Shown: positions 15,582 through 25,410 of the stretch, in pieces
Layout of the letters: each line of letters begins with the position of its first letter
Numbering within the stretch: position 1 is the stretch's first letter
DNA from: an uncultured Prevotellaceae bacterium
GTDB taxonomy: Bacteria > Bacteroidota > Bacteroidia > Bacteroidales > Bacteroidaceae
Length of the DNA: 64,000 nucleotides
Assembly (NCBI GenBank): GCA_949295905.1
Contig: CASFNA010000016.1
Coordinates: forward strand, 62,001 to 126,000
Direction of reading: 5' to 3'
The notes under the pieces: generated by a model
Seen by the model: the letters and a program-made list of their open reading frames with translations, nothing else
Databases searched by the model: none
What the model was told of the DNA's origin: nothing
Position numbers and translations under genes: made by a program

Positions 15582-17810
15582 TTATCTGTCAAGCCATTCA
15601 GTCATGCGGTCGGGGTAGTTGGTTATGATGGCGTCAACGCCGGCCTCTTTCATCCTGACGGCTTCCTTTTCGGTGTCTACGGTGTAAGGTATGACCCTCA
15701 TTCCGTCGGCCTTGGCCTTGCTTACGAATTCCCGGTTTATCATGGGGAAGTCGGGGCTTATGGCGTAGGGCGTGAAGCCGAGGCGGCCCATGGCCTCGTC
15801 GTAGCTGCCCACCGACTTGTCCACGAGGTACAGCAGGCGTATGTTGGGCCAGTGTTCGTGCACGTATTTCAGCGTGCGCACGTCGAAGCTCTGGAGCAGC
15901 AGGCGCGAGCCGAGGCTGCGCGAGGCCAGCGCGCGGACGCAAAGCTCGGCGAACGTCTTGTAGTCGGGCGACAGCGTGCCGTCCTTCCTGCTCGACGACT
16001 TTATTTCGATGGTGTAGTTCACCGGCGGCAGGTTGTGCCTGTGGCAGTAAGCTTCGACAGAGTCTATGAGCGCGGTAACAGTAGGAATGTGGCACGCCAC
16101 GTCCTTGCGCCCCGGGAAGCGCTTGTCGGCCTTGTCGCCGATGGTCAGCTTCGCCAGTGCGTCATACGTGTTGGCGTAGAGCGGGTACTGCTCGCCGTAG
16201 CCCTTGAGGTATGGGTCGTGTGATACGACGACAACGCTGTCTTTCGTAATGTGCAGGTCAAACTCGAGGTCGCGTATGCCTATGTTCACGGCGTTGAGCA
16301 TCGCCTCGATGGTGTTCTCGGGGTAAAGCCCCGCTCCGCCGCGGTGGGCGATGACCTCTATTTCTGGCTTTATGGTGTCGGAGTATTGCTCGCCGAAGCG
16401 GTTGGTGAACACTACGCGTATCTCCTTATACTCTCCTTGGGGCTTGCAGCGGAACAGGTGCGCCGTCTCGGAGTCGCCCTTGCGCTTGGCGTAACGCGAG
16501 TTGTAGCCCTCGTCAACATCCGTGAAACGCTCCATTGCGCCCATCGCGCGTCCGTCCTGGTACCACTCCACACGGCATTTCGAGTCATAGTCCCACACGT
16601 TGGCCACGGCGTAATCCTTCTGCGACGAGAACTCGCCGGGGGCGTAAAGCGTCATCTGGCGGCTCATGGGGAAGCCCGTCGCCTTGTAGTGCCAGTGCAG
16701 GTCGTCGCCGTTAACGTCAACGACGAGGTAGCCGTTAGGCGCGCCGCAGCGGTTAATCCATCCCGTCCACCATGCTCCGCAGGCTGCACCTATGTTGTGC
16801 TGGTACAGGTTTTCGCTCACTTCGATGTTCTCGTAGAAGTGGGTGTGTCCGCAGAACACGTGCACACGGTAGCCCTCCAGCGCCTTTTCCAGCTGCCCGG
16901 CGTTGCGTATGTTGCCGTCGCCGCCTACGGTGTTCCAGCCTGCGGCGTGCATGTTCAGTATTACGAGCGAGCCCTTTGGCACGTAGCTCAGGTCTTTTTC
17001 AAGCCAGGCTATCTGCTGGTCGGTTATGTGCTCCTGGTACTTCTTGCCGCCTGCGTAGTCGATGTTCTTCATCGTTATGATGTGCGCGCGGCCTATGTTG
17101 AACGAGTAGTCCGTAGGCCCGAAGTGCTTGCCGTACTCCATTTCGCCGTACACGGGAGTGCCGAGGCGCATGTTGTGCAGGTCCTGCCAGCGCTTGTCGA
17201 AGTCGTGGTTGCCTATGCACTGGAACATCGTCATGCCCGTGTTCCTTACCGACTCGATGTAGTCGGAGTAAAGAGGCATGTTGTCAAATACAAGGTCGCC
17301 GAGCGCAATGCCTACCACTTCGCGCCCCTTGCGCAGCGAGTCCACCGTTTGGCGTATGTCCCTCATCGCCTCGCTGCGCCACCGCTCCATGTCGCGCTGC
17401 GTGCGCACTTGTGGGTCGGATATGGCGATGTAGTGGAAGTTTTCTTCTACCTTGTCGCGCTTTTCCAACACAAAGTCGCATCCCGCCGTGCTTACCGCCT
17501 TGCCTACTGGTGTGTAGAAGCCTGCGGCTATGCCGTCTTTTTCAGGCAGCCGGTAGGCCGACGGCGTGGATATGCTTATGAACTTGCTCACTATGGTGTC
17601 GGTGCGCAGCGACCATCGGCCGGCCTTGTCGGTCAGCGTGAAGTTCACGCCGTCGTTCACTACGACACCTTCTATTCCGCGCCCGGACGTGTCTTTCACC
17701 GTGCCCGAGACGTTGAACACCGTCTCCTGGGCTACTCCGCTGCCCATGAACACCGTGCTCAAGAGCAGCGCCAGCAGTGCTTTCATCTTCATGTCGCAGG
17801 TTGTTTTCAT
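15582..17810 (-). CDS. Calcineurin-like phosphoesterase fused to glycerophosphodiester phosphodiesterase
   Basis: This 742-residue exported protein joins two enzymes. After a signal peptide (ALLALLLSTVFMGSGVAQ) comes a beta-sandwich domain (VSGTVKDTSGRGIEGVVV, to about 115). A calcineurin-like phosphoesterase follows with its metal-binding series: AISDPQV, IALGDLVFD, IGNHDFD, LNMHAAGW and FCGHTHFYEN (about 130-320). A C-terminal beta domain of that family leads into a full GDPD domain near 490-740, with IAHRGGAGLYPENT, the acid/base His-Arg, EFDLHITKD and SHDPYL. The predicted reactions are hydrolysis of a glycerophosphodiester to glycerol-3-phosphate plus an alcohol, and cleavage of a phosphomonoester or pyrophosphate bond by the other half. 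Its ATG overlaps the upstream gene's TGA (ATGA), so it is in the SusC/D operon. The fusion itself is uncommon. Confidence 0.9.
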   Translation of the reverse strand: MKTTCDMKMKALLALLLSTVFMGSGVAQETVFNVSGTVKDTSGRGIEGVVVNDGVNFTLTDKAGRWSLRTDTIVSKFISISTPSAYRLPEKDGIAAGFYTPVGKAVSTAGCDFVLEKRDKVEENFHYIAISDPQVRTQRDMERWRSEAMRDIRQTVDSLRKGREVVGIALGDLVFDNMPLYSDYIESVRNTGMTMFQCIGNHDFDKRWQDLHNMRLGTPVYGEMEYGKHFGPTDYSFNIGRAHIITMKNIDYAGGKKYQEHITDQQIAWLEKDLSYVPKGSLVILNMHAAGWNTVGGDGNIRNAGQLEKALEGYRVHVFCGHTHFYENIEVSENLYQHNIGAACGAWWTGWINRCGAPNGYLVVDVNGDDLHWHYKATGFPMSRQMTLYAPGEFSSQKDYAVANVWDYDSKCRVEWYQDGRAMGAMERFTDVDEGYNSRYAKRKGDSETAHLFRCKPQGEYKEIRVVFTNRFGEQYSDTIKPEIEVIAHRGGAGLYPENTIEAMLNAVNIGIRDLEFDLHITKDSVVVVSHDPYLKGYGEQYPLYANTYDALAKLTIGDKADKRFPGRKDVACHIPTVTALIDSVEAYCHRHNLPPVNYTIEIKSSSRKDGTLSPDYKTFAELCVRALASRSLGSRLLLQSFDVRTLKYVHEHWPNIRLLYLVDKSVGSYDEAMGRLGFTPYAISPDFPMINREFVSKAKADGMRVIPYTVDTEKEAVRMKEAGVDAIITNYPDRMTEWLDR

Positions 17811-18346
17811 CTTACAAGCTCTACCTTCTTGAACAGCCTGATAACGTCCTCGCCGCTCTTGGCCGCCTTTGCGGCGTCCTCGAACTTCTTTGTGTCGTCC
17901 TCGAAGCAGATTACGTTGGCGCAGTCGAGTATGTGCGACAGCGTGCTTACAGCTTCGCTGCGTGTAATGATGTTCTTCTTCAAGGCTTTTTTCACGTATT
18001 TGTTGGCGCGCTGTACGGCGTTGTATACGGCCGGTTTGACGAACTCATAGCCTGAGTTTGACAGGCCTACGCTGACGGAGTATTCGTGGCGGTAGTTTGC
18101 GATAAATGTGTTCCATTTCTTTGATACGTCGTTTCCGAGGTAATGTTCTTCCTCGAACGCCGTCTTGGCAACGGGTATATCGCCGTATGTGCGGAACGTG
18201 TATTCAATGTCGGGCTTGCTTTCCGCCGCAGCCACGGCCGTCGTGTTGGTGACAGGTGTCAAGCCTTTGCCCGTAGCCATTGCCATGTCTTGTGCGTTGG
18301 AAAGTGTCGATACGCACAATGCGATTAATAAAAACATCTTTTTCAT
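17807..18346 (-). CDS. Secreted protein of unknown function in the SusC/D operon
   Basis: This 179-residue protein starts MKKMFLLIALCVSTLSNAQ, a clear signal peptide with cleavage after NAQ. The mature part is acidic and mostly helical: KKWNTFIANYRHEYSVSVG, KPAVYNAVQRANKYVKKALKKN and VSTLSHILDCANVICFEDD. I recognise no family or catalytic motif. Two Cys residues near the C terminus could form a disulfide in the periplasm. It lies between SusD and the calcineurin-GDPD fusion, with a 4-bp stop/start overlap into the latter, so a role in handling the same substrate is likely but unproven. An ATG 13 codons upstream overlaps the susD 3' end; I prefer the one giving the signal peptide directly. Confidence 0.8.
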   Translation of the reverse strand: MKKMFLLIALCVSTLSNAQDMAMATGKGLTPVTNTTAVAAAESKPDIEYTFRTYGDIPVAKTAFEEEHYLGNDVSKKWNTFIANYRHEYSVSVGLSNSGYEFVKPAVYNAVQRANKYVKKALKKNIITRSEAVSTLSHILDCANVICFEDDTKKFEDAAKAAKSGEDVIRLFKKVELVR

Positions 18347-18372
18347 CTTTACATCCTTTCTTTTTAATGTTG

Positions 18373-19821
18373 TCATTTCTGCCATATAAGTTTTATATAA
18401 AAGTCGTCGCCGCCCATCGATTCTTTCGCCGCGTCGTAGTTGGCCTTGTTCGTCCTTTGCAGGATTGACGGATACTTGAAGCGTGTGAGCATCTTCTTCG
18501 TGCTGTCAACTCCCGGCCCTACAGGTATTTCCGGATAGCCCGTGCGGTTGTGCTCGAACCACTGCTGGTAGTCGCAGAAGAACAGGGCGTAGAACTTCTG
18601 TTCCATGATGCGTTGCAAAGTGCCGTCATAGGCGGTCAGAGGATTGTCGAAATAGCCTGCCGGAACCGTTGCTCCCCATTGTCCTATGGCCGCCGTTACG
18701 GCCTGCTCGTATAGGCTCTTTGCGTCAGCGTTGATTACTCCGCGCTGTGCAAGTTCGGCCTTTATGAAAAGGATTTCCGGGTAAGTCATCAGCTGAAGCT
18801 CCATCGGAGCCACCGCCAGGTTGTCCGTATTGGGGTAAGAGGCGTTGATGCTTGGCAGTACCTGGTATCCGCTCTGCATTCCATAGTAGCCCTCGACGCC
18901 GTTGTTTGTCGCGGTAGTGGCGAAAATCTCAAGGCGCGGGTCATTCCATTCTTTCAGCGTGTTGATGAAGAATTCGGACAACACCTTGTATGACGTGAAG
19001 TCTGACGGGCGTGCCAGAGGGGCTTCTTCGGGAGCCACGCCGCTGACGGAAACCATAGCCGACTCGTCGTTTGACTCGAACACGGGGTATTCGGCAGGGT
19101 TGTCAACCATCTCTTTCAGCTTTGCCGCCGCGTCAAGTCCGGGCACGTCGATTACGCGGAGCAAAGCCCTCATCCGCAGGGAGTTGGCAAACTTTTTCCA
19201 CAGCATGATGCCTTCGGTGTCCTCATCGGACGTGCAGTAAAGCATGTCGCCCTGGCTGTTGAACTGCAGTCCTTTCGATGTGTCGTACAATCTGTTTGCT
19301 TCGTCGAGCATGTCTATGATGTTTGCATATACGTCTTGCTGCTTGTCGAAGCGCGGCTGGTAAACGCCCTCTTCGCCTTTGCAGGCATCTTCAAAGGGTA
19401 TGTCGCCGAAAGCGTCGGTCAGCAGTTCGAACATCCAACCCTGAAGCGTGAGCGATACGGCCATGTAGTTGTTGTCCTCGGCCTGCTCTCCGTATTTGTA
19501 CATGGCCTTGGCGTTGGTCAGGTAGTAGTAATAATTAGTCCATGTGCCGTCACCGGACGCGTCTGTGGCGTTATACCAGCCGATGCCCGACGTGGAGCTT
19601 GTCGATACGCAAATCTGCATCAGCTGGAATGTCCATGAATTATACCTGTTCCAATTGTATGTTGACATTCCGTACATGATGGGGCGCAGAAAGCTGCCTG
19701 CGTTGGCTTCGCTCATGTGCGTCGGGTCGGTGTTCAGCTCGTCGAACGACTCGTGGCATGAAGTAAGCAGCAGTGCGGGAGCCGCGAGCATGAGCATTAT
19801 ATTTCTTATAAGCTTTTTCAT
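18373..19821 (-). CDS. SusD/RagB-family nutrient-binding outer-membrane lipoprotein
   Basis: The 482-residue protein begins with a lipoprotein signal (MLAAPALLLTSCHESFDELNTDP); Cys22 is the lipidation site. Typical SusD-like features follow: NTDPTHMSEANAGSFLRPIMYG, a helical TPR-like core (MYKYGEQAEDNNYMAVSLTLQGWMF), DAFGDIPFEDACKG, and the C-terminal YPEILFIKAELAQRG and QKFYALFFCDYQQWFE. It resembles the SusD-like_2 subgroup. It sits on the outer face of the outer membrane and forms the lid on the SusC barrel that captures ligand. It follows susC by 15 bp and precedes the secreted protein and the phosphoesterase fusion. The nature of those neighbours, and the lack of glycoside hydrolases, point to a phosphorylated, non-glycan ligand. 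Confidence 0.93.
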   Translation of the reverse strand: MKKLIRNIMLMLAAPALLLTSCHESFDELNTDPTHMSEANAGSFLRPIMYGMSTYNWNRYNSWTFQLMQICVSTSSTSGIGWYNATDASGDGTWTNYYYYLTNAKAMYKYGEQAEDNNYMAVSLTLQGWMFELLTDAFGDIPFEDACKGEEGVYQPRFDKQQDVYANIIDMLDEANRLYDTSKGLQFNSQGDMLYCTSDEDTEGIMLWKKFANSLRMRALLRVIDVPGLDAAAKLKEMVDNPAEYPVFESNDESAMVSVSGVAPEEAPLARPSDFTSYKVLSEFFINTLKEWNDPRLEIFATTATNNGVEGYYGMQSGYQVLPSINASYPNTDNLAVAPMELQLMTYPEILFIKAELAQRGVINADAKSLYEQAVTAAIGQWGATVPAGYFDNPLTAYDGTLQRIMEQKFYALFFCDYQQWFEHNRTGYPEIPVGPGVDSTKKMLTRFKYPSILQRTNKANYDAAKESMGGDDFYIKLIWQK

Positions 19822-19836
19822 CTTATGTTATATTGG

Positions 19837-22800
19837 TTAAAATGATACGTTGAAGTTGATTCCGTATGAGCGTGTGCTCGGCAGAGTGCCGACTTCCACA
19901 CCTGTGACCATCGTGCTTCCGTCAAGTGATACTGTCTCCGGGTCGAACATCGGATAATCAGTTATGCACAGGAGGTTGCGGCCATATACACCAATGCTTG
20001 CCTTCTTGATAAACGTGTTCTTGAGCCATTTGGTGGGGAAGTCGAAGTCCAGGCGCAGCTCGCGCAGCTTAAGGTATGACGCGTCGAACGAGTTTGTCTC
20101 CACGTTTGCAATCCTGTAAGTTTCCTTGTTGTATTTCTCAACGGTTGTAATGATGTCGTTCGGCCTGTAAGTGCCGTCGCCGTTGTCGATGACTCCGGGT
20201 GCAATCATGTACACTCCGTCAAGCAGCGTGTAGCCTGCGTCTGTGATTTGCTGCGCTATGGACGGGTCCGTGATGTCGAGATAGAATGGAGTTCCGGGCA
20301 GACGGCCGTTAAGGCTCTCGGTTATATGTCCCTGTTCCATCATCTTGTGGTGCGACTGTGAGTAGATAAGTCCGCCGTATTGTCCGTCCCATGACATTGA
20401 GAAGCGCCAGTTCTTATACTTCAATGTAGTATTGAAGCCGCCTTTCCAGTCAGCGTATGCGCAGCCTATGTACTCTATGGCGTCTGTACGTTCGGGCAGA
20501 CCGTCGCTGCCTATTATCACTTGTCCTGCGTCGTTGCGCTTCAACTTGTAGCCCCACAGGTCGCCGGTAGTGCCGCCAACGGTTCCGATTATCGACACGT
20601 TGCCGCTTACATATGAGCCTATTACCTGCTGTTCGTCGGCTTCAGGCGAGAGTGAAAGTATCTTGTTGTCGTTCTTCGACCAGTTAAGCGTTACGTTCCA
20701 TTCCCAGTCCTTTGTCTTTATAGGCATTGCATGGAGGACAAGCTCGATGCCTTGGTTGCGCACGCATCCCGAGTTGATGGTACCTTTGGTGTAACCGGTT
20801 GTCGGGTCGAACGGTGCGTCGAGTATTTGGTTCTTCGTTCGGTTGTAGTAGAATGTCGCGTCAAGACCTATGCGGTTGTTGAACATGCGGAAATCCAAAC
20901 CAACCTCATAGTTGTTTGAAATTTCGGGTTTGAAGTCTGCGTTGAACAGTGTTTGCGATGTTGTCAGCGAGCCTGCGAACGGGCTTGTCTCGTAATATCC
21001 CGATGTTTTGTACGGGTCTGTGTCGTTACCTACTTGCGCCCAAGACGCGCGGAGCTTTAAAAGGCTTATCTCTTTCGGCATCCTTATCCATTCATTGAGT
21101 ATTCCGCTGACGCTTACAGAGGGGTAAAAGAACGAACGGTTGTTCTTCGGTAGCGTAGACGACCAGTCGTTGCGTCCTGTGATGTCAAGGAACAGTTTGT
21201 TCATGTATGAGAAGTTGGCGGTGAAGTAAAGGCTGTTTACCTGTTTCTTATAGATTGTCGTCACCACCTGTGGGTCTGACACTCCGTTGGCCAGGCTGTA
21301 TACTCCGGGAGTGTTGAGGCCAATTACCGCTGCCGACAACAGGTCATAATAGGAATACATTATGTTGCCTCCCACGGCGGCGTTGACGTTAAGGCCGTTG
21401 GAGAAACTGTTATGGTAAGTAAGCAAAGCGTCACTGTTGATTTCGTAGTCGATGACGTTCTGTTTTTTGAAGAAGCCGTTGGGGAACACCCTGTCGCTCA
21501 TCGGCCTGTGTTGCTCTTGCGCCTGTGCGGAGAGCTGTATGCCTGAACGCACCATGAAGTCGAAGTGCTTGCTAAGCTGCGCCGTAGCCGAGGCGGTGGA
21601 TATCACGCTGTGTTTTGTCGAGGGGTTTTCCGACTCGTAGAGTACGACATACGGGTTTGGCAAGTATGAACTGAACGGACGTATCTGGTTGATGTTCTCT
21701 TGTCCCTTGTACCATTTAGGCTTGAACCAGTCAAGGTTGAAGTTAGGGTTCTGGAATATGAGGAAGTATGATATTGAATTACTGTTGTAACTAAGCGTGG
21801 GGACGTTGTCCGAGTGGCGGTAAGTGTAAGAAGTCTTGAAGTTGAGTTTTATCCTTCTTGACAGTTGTTGGTTGGCCGATACGGAGGCTGTAATGCGCTC
21901 GTAGCCGGTGTTCGGCAATATCCATTCGTTCTTTGAGTGCGTGAACGAGGCGCGCATGCTGCCTCTGTCCGTCTTGCCTGTCAGCGCAACGGAGTTTGTC
22001 ATGGTGTAGCCTGTCTGGAAAAGGCCCGAGTGGTTGTCCCTGTAAGGACGCCAGGGCGTAGGCGACGTGCCGCGTCCTTCGAGCTCGGGGTCGTACTGGT
22101 AGTAGCTTTGTCCCTCAAACCTTGGGCCGTAGGCGCTGCTGGTGCCCGACGTGCTTGAGTTCCCGTCTTCGGCAGCTCCGTATGAGTAGTACAGCTGTCC
22201 GGCGTATTCCGTACCTTCCTTGCCGATGTATGACGGCAAGCCTTGGCCGAACTCATACTGGTAGTCGGGGAAATGTGCGGCCACGTCCCATGTGTTGTTG
22301 AAGCTGTAAGTCACTCCCCAGCCTTTTTCCGCGTCGGCTCCCGACTTTGTGGTGACCATGATAACGCCGTTGGCCGCGCGCGAACCGTAAAGCGCGGCGG
22401 CGCTTGCGCCCTTGAGTACCTGTATGCTTTCGATGTCGTCAGGGTTGAGGTCGGAGAATCCGTTACCGTAGTCCACCGAGTTCTCGCTGTTGTCTCCTGC
22501 TCCGTAAGAGGTTCCGGGGTTGTTCATAGGGCTTGACATCGGAACGCCGTCAACCACGATTAGCGCGTTGTTTCCGTTGGGGTTGAGCGACACGTCGCCT
22601 CGCAGTGAAATCCTTGTGGACGACAGTGGGCCGCCTGCTGATATGACGTTGAGGCCGGCAACCTCGCCTTGCAGGGCGAGCGACCAGTTGCTCGGCATGG
22701 TGCCTGTTATCTTCGAGCCGTCCACTGTCTCGGTGGCGAAGCCAAGTCCTTTTTCTTCTCGCTTTATGCCGAGCGCGGTAACGACGACGTTGCTAAGCTC

Positions 22801-23124
22801 TATCGTGCCGTCGCCGAGCTTCGCGTTTATCTCGGTCTTCCCGTTCCAGGCTATAGTTTTCCTTTCGTAGCCTACGTAGTTGAATGTCAGCGAGTCAGTC
22901 TTTGCGGGTCTTTTGTTTACCGTCATGGTGTATTTCCCGTCCATGTCGGTTATCACTCCGCTTTGTTTCAGGCTGTTCATCCTTACCGTGACACCGATTA
23001 GCGGCTCGCCGTTTTCGCTTGTCACTTTGCCCGTGATGGTATGGCTCTGGGCGTAAAGCGACGATGGAACCAGCAATGCCGCTCCTGCCGCGCACGTTTT
23101 TACAATGTTGCGTAAATCAAACAT
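19837..23124 (-). CDS. SusC/RagA-family TonB-linked outer-membrane transporter
   Basis: The 1,095-residue protein has a signal peptide ending SSLYAQ, then a carboxypeptidase-regulatory-like domain ([20 protein letters not shown]). The TonB-dependent plug follows, starting near [19 protein letters not shown] and containing [23 protein letters not shown] and [29 protein letters not shown], the SusC signature. A long beta-barrel ends in [17 protein letters not shown] with the terminal aromatic. It imports the ligand captured by the SusD partner, using the proton motive force through TonB. It is the first gene of a four-gene operon susC-susD-secreted protein-phosphoesterase. Its promoter carries TACCTTTG (minus strand) at 23150-23157, inside an inverted repeat. 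No regulator gene of the hybrid two-component or ECF-sigma type lies next to it. Confidence 0.95.
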   Translation of the reverse strand: MFDLRNIVKTCAAGAALLVPSSLYAQSHTITGKVTSENGEPLIGVTVRMNSLKQSGVITDMDGKYTMTVNKRPAKTDSLTFNYVGYERKTIAWNGKTEINAKLGDGTIELSNVVVTALGIKREEKGLGFATETVDGSKITGTMPSNWSLALQGEVAGLNVISAGGPLSSTRISLRGDVSLNPNGNNALIVVDGVPMSSPMNNPGTSYGAGDNSENSVDYGNGFSDLNPDDIESIQVLKGASAAALYGSRAANGVIMVTTKSGADAEKGWGVTYSFNNTWDVAAHFPDYQYEFGQGLPSYIGKEGTEYAGQLYYSYGAAEDGNSSTSGTSSAYGPRFEGQSYYQYDPELEGRGTSPTPWRPYRDNHSGLFQTGYTMTNSVALTGKTDRGSMRASFTHSKNEWILPNTGYERITASVSANQQLSRRIKLNFKTSYTYRHSDNVPTLSYNSNSISYFLIFQNPNFNLDWFKPKWYKGQENINQIRPFSSYLPNPYVVLYESENPSTKHSVISTASATAQLSKHFDFMVRSGIQLSAQAQEQHRPMSDRVFPNGFFKKQNVIDYEINSDALLTYHNSFSNGLNVNAAVGGNIMYSYYDLLSAAVIGLNTPGVYSLANGVSDPQVVTTIYKKQVNSLYFTANFSYMNKLFLDITGRNDWSSTLPKNNRSFFYPSVSVSGILNEWIRMPKEISLLKLRASWAQVGNDTDPYKTSGYYETSPFAGSLTTSQTLFNADFKPEISNNYEVGLDFRMFNNRIGLDATFYYNRTKNQILDAPFDPTTGYTKGTINSGCVRNQGIELVLHAMPIKTKDWEWNVTLNWSKNDNKILSLSPEADEQQVIGSYVSGNVSIIGTVGGTTGDLWGYKLKRNDAGQVIIGSDGLPERTDAIEYIGCAYADWKGGFNTTLKYKNWRFSMSWDGQYGGLIYSQSHHKMMEQGHITESLNGRLPGTPFYLDITDPSIAQQITDAGYTLLDGVYMIAPGVIDNGDGTYRPNDIITTVEKYNKETYRIANVETNSFDASYLKLRELRLDFDFPTKWLKNTFIKKASIGVYGRNLLCITDYPMFDPETVSLDGSTMVTGVEVGTLPSTRSYGINFNVSF

Positions 23125-23126
23125 AT

Positions 23127-23160
23127 AAATACCTTTTTAAAGTTTTGTGCAAAGGTATTT
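23127..23160 (-). promoter_or_regulatory. susC promoter -7 element within an inverted repeat
   Basis: On the minus strand TACCTTTG (23150-23157) fits the -7 consensus. The same bases are part of an inverted repeat AAATACCTTT...AAAGGTATTT spanning 23127-23160, so a hairpin at the 5' end of the transcript or an operator is possible. I find no clear -33 TTTG. Confidence 0.5.
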
Positions 23161-23190
23161 ATGTGTTTTTACAGATGAAATGCAATGATG

Positions 23191-23275
23191 TTAAGAACCA
23201 AGAATTAAAAATTAAGAAAATATTTCTAAAAAACGTGTTGTTGTGTGTTTGTTTTCTTAACTTTTAATTCTTGGT
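23191..23275. repeat. Word-repeat inverted element (TTAAGAACCAAGAATTAA type)
   Basis: Left words TTAAGAACCAAGAATTAAAA at 23191-23210 face CTTTTAATTCTTGGTTGTAA at 23261-23280. It fills the gap between the susC promoter and the butyrate kinase stop. Confidence 0.7.
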
Positions 23276-23300
23276 TGTAAGGCTTCCGCCAAGGCGTTGC

Positions 23301-24359
23301 CTATTTATAGGTGAGCAGGGGCAGTTCGCCTCGCAGCACGCCGAGTGCGTTGTATGCCAGCGACCCCATCTCGTTCTCGCCTGGTATAATCACTATCGGA
23401 GCGAGATATTCAATCTGGCGGCGCAGCAGGTTCATGCAGTAGTCGCTGTGGGCTATGCCTCCGGTCAGTATGATGGCTTCCACTTGCCCTGTCATGGCCA
23501 CGTACATGGCGCCTATCTGCTTGGCTATGGTGTAGAGCATGGCCGCCAGCACTTCGCGGTAAGGCTCTTCGCCCTCTTCCGCCTTGCGGTCTATGGTTAT
23601 CATGTCTGTCTCTCCCAGAAGTGCCGCCAGTCCTCCCTTGCCGCTTATCATCTGCTTTATCTGCTTCTTGGTGTACTTTCCGCTGAAGCATACGTCTACC
23701 AGCTGGCCCGACGGTACGGTGCCGGCGCGTTCGGGCGAGAAAGGCCCTTCGCCGTCGAGTGCGTTGTTTACGTCTATCACGCGGCCGTATTCATGCGCTC
23801 CTACCGATATTCCTCCGCCTATATGGGCTACTATCAGGCGCATGTCTTCATACTTTTTGCCTACCGATGCGGCAAACCTCCGCGCCACGGCTTTTTGGTT
23901 GAGTGCGTGGAATATTGACTTGCGGTCTATGCCGGGGAAGCCCGTGTAGCGTGCTTCGGGCCTCATCTCGTCCACGACCACGGGGTCGGCTGTGTATGCC
24001 GGGCAGCCGCATTGGTCGGCAATCTCGGCCGCTATGAGCGAGCCGAGGTTACAGGCGTGCTCCCGTTCGGCGTGCAGCAGGTCGTGCTTCATCAGCTCGT
24101 TAACGGCATATACGCCGCCGGTGAGCGGCTTGGTAAGGCCGCCGCGGCCTATTACGGCGTCGAAGCGTAGCTCTATTCCGGCTTCTTCAAGCTTTTTCAT
24201 TATGAAGTCCTTGCGGTATTCGTACTGGTCGCTGATGTGCTGGAACTTTGCCAGTTCGCTGACATGATGGTGCGCGCCGGTCATCCAAACAGGCTTTTCG
24301 TCTTCGTAGACGGCGATTTTCGTCGACGTAGAACCGGGGTTTATGACTAATATTCGCAT
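23301..24359 (-). CDS. buk: Butyrate kinase
   Basis: The 352-residue protein is an acetate/butyrate kinase of the ASKHA fold. It starts MRILVINPGSTSTKIAVYED, with the N-terminal phosphate-binding motif, and has FDAVIGRGGL, VAHIGGGISVGAHEYGRVIDVNNALDGEGPF and AIILTGGIAHS. The length is right for butyrate kinase (about 355) and shorter than acetate kinase (about 400). It converts butyryl phosphate plus ADP to butyrate plus ATP in the cytoplasm, the last step of one butyrate pathway. I use the ATG at 24359; the 41 extra upstream codons have no family resemblance. It follows ptb with a 145-bp gap that holds nothing recognisable. Branched-chain acyl substrates are also possible for the family. Confidence 0.95.
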   Translation of the reverse strand: MRILVINPGSTSTKIAVYEDEKPVWMTGAHHHVSELAKFQHISDQYEYRKDFIMKKLEEAGIELRFDAVIGRGGLTKPLTGGVYAVNELMKHDLLHAEREHACNLGSLIAAEIADQCGCPAYTADPVVVDEMRPEARYTGFPGIDRKSIFHALNQKAVARRFAASVGKKYEDMRLIVAHIGGGISVGAHEYGRVIDVNNALDGEGPFSPERAGTVPSGQLVDVCFSGKYTKKQIKQMISGKGGLAALLGETDMITIDRKAEEGEEPYREVLAAMLYTIAKQIGAMYVAMTGQVEAIILTGGIAHSDYCMNLLRRQIEYLAPIVIIPGENEMGSLAYNALGVLRGELPLLTYK

Positions 24360-24504
24360 ATCGTTTAATTCATGATTCACATTCAATGTTCGTAATTCGC
24401 GATACATGGCCGTGCGGCTTTGTGCGTAATTCACCGTGTGACGCGGTGCCTCTGGCGCATGCCCGGCTTGTGCATCGGGCATTGTGTGCCATGCTTGTGT
24501 GCCG

Positions 24505-25410
24505 CTATTCCACGCAGGCCATGGCGAGGCTGTAAAACTTCGATTCGCACGAGTCGGCCCTCGAAGCCACTACCACGGGCACTGTCGTTCCGCAGAGCAT
24601 ACCTGCCGTCTCCGCGCCTGCGAATAGGGTGAGGGTCTTGTAGAACACGTTGCCCGATTCGATGTTGGGGAATATGAGGATGTCGGCGTTGCCAACTACG
24701 GGCGACGAGATGCCTTTGATTTGACCGCTCTCGGCATCGAGAGCCGTCTTTACGTCCATCGGGCCGTCCACGAGCACGTCGCCGTAGTGTCCGTCGGCGG
24801 CACGCTGCTTCAGCTCCATATAATATAAGGTGTGGGGGAATTTCTCGCTTACCTTCTCGGTGAAGTTCACCAGTGCGGCGCGTGGGCACGCAACGCCGAT
24901 TTTACGGCTTATGCCTACCGCGTAGCCGAGGATTGCGTCAAACTGCTCCAGCGTAGGCCGGGGTATCACTGCGGCGTCGGCGAACACTACGAGCTTGCCG
25001 TAGGCCGGTATGTGCGTGGCCGTAACGTGGCTCAGCACGCTGCCCGGGCGCAGCAGCCCGTGTTCCTTGTCAAGCACGGCGTGCAGCAGGTTGTCGGTGT
25101 TTATAGTGCCTTTCATCAGCACGTCGGCGGCTCCTTCTTTGGCCAATGCCACCGCCTTGCGCGCGGCGTCGTCGGCGGTAGGCTCTATCATCACTTCCAC
25201 ATGGTCGGGATATTGCTCCTTCAGGCTTGCGAATTCGGGCTTGCACTCTCCGGCGCAAACCAGTGCGAAGTCGGCAAAGCCTTCGCTCAGGCCGCGTTCC
25301 ACTACGTATCTTGTATGCGAATCGGCAGGACATGCCATTGCTACGCGCTTGCGGCTGCGCATCTGTGAGAGACGGCTCAAGAGGTCGTCGAAGTTTTGTA
25401 TCAGATTCAT
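24505..25410 (-). CDS. ptb: Phosphate butyryltransferase
   Basis: This 301-residue protein has the phosphate acetyl/butyryltransferase fold: RKRVAMACPADSHTRYVVERG, ADVLMKGTINTDNLLHAVLDKEHGL, THIPAYGKLVVFADAAVIPRP and the C-terminal NADILIFPNIESGNVFYKTLTLF, all standard for Ptb. It makes butyryl phosphate and CoA from butyryl-CoA and phosphate, feeding butyrate kinase just downstream on the same strand. The start MNLIQNFDDLLSRL is the only sensible one. Upstream, the gap 25411-25874 holds only a short 22-bp repeat array. The ptb-buk pair is the kinase-type terminal butyrate module used by several Bacteroidales. Confidence 0.95.
   Translation of the reverse strand: MNLIQNFDDLLSRLSQMRSRKRVAMACPADSHTRYVVERGLSEGFADFALVCAGECKPEFASLKEQYPDHVEVMIEPTADDAARKAVALAKEGAADVLMKGTINTDNLLHAVLDKEHGLLRPGSVLSHVTATHIPAYGKLVVFADAAVIPRPTLEQFDAILGYAVGISRKIGVACPRAALVNFTEKVSEKFPHTLYYMELKQRAADGHYGDVLVDGPMDVKTALDAESGQIKGISSPVVGNADILIFPNIESGNVFYKTLTLFAGAETAGMLCGTTVPVVVASRADSCESKFYSLAMACVE

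Noticed and set aside
16251-18050. A 599-codon open frame on the plus strand
   Set aside because: It is the reverse shadow of the calcineurin-GDPD and secreted-protein genes, which have clear domains; the antisense product has no recognisable motif and unusual Val/His/Arg/Ala composition. Similar long antisense frames at 12658-13755, 25815-27347, 30253-31533, 52888-53985 and 61765-63036 were rejected for the same reason.
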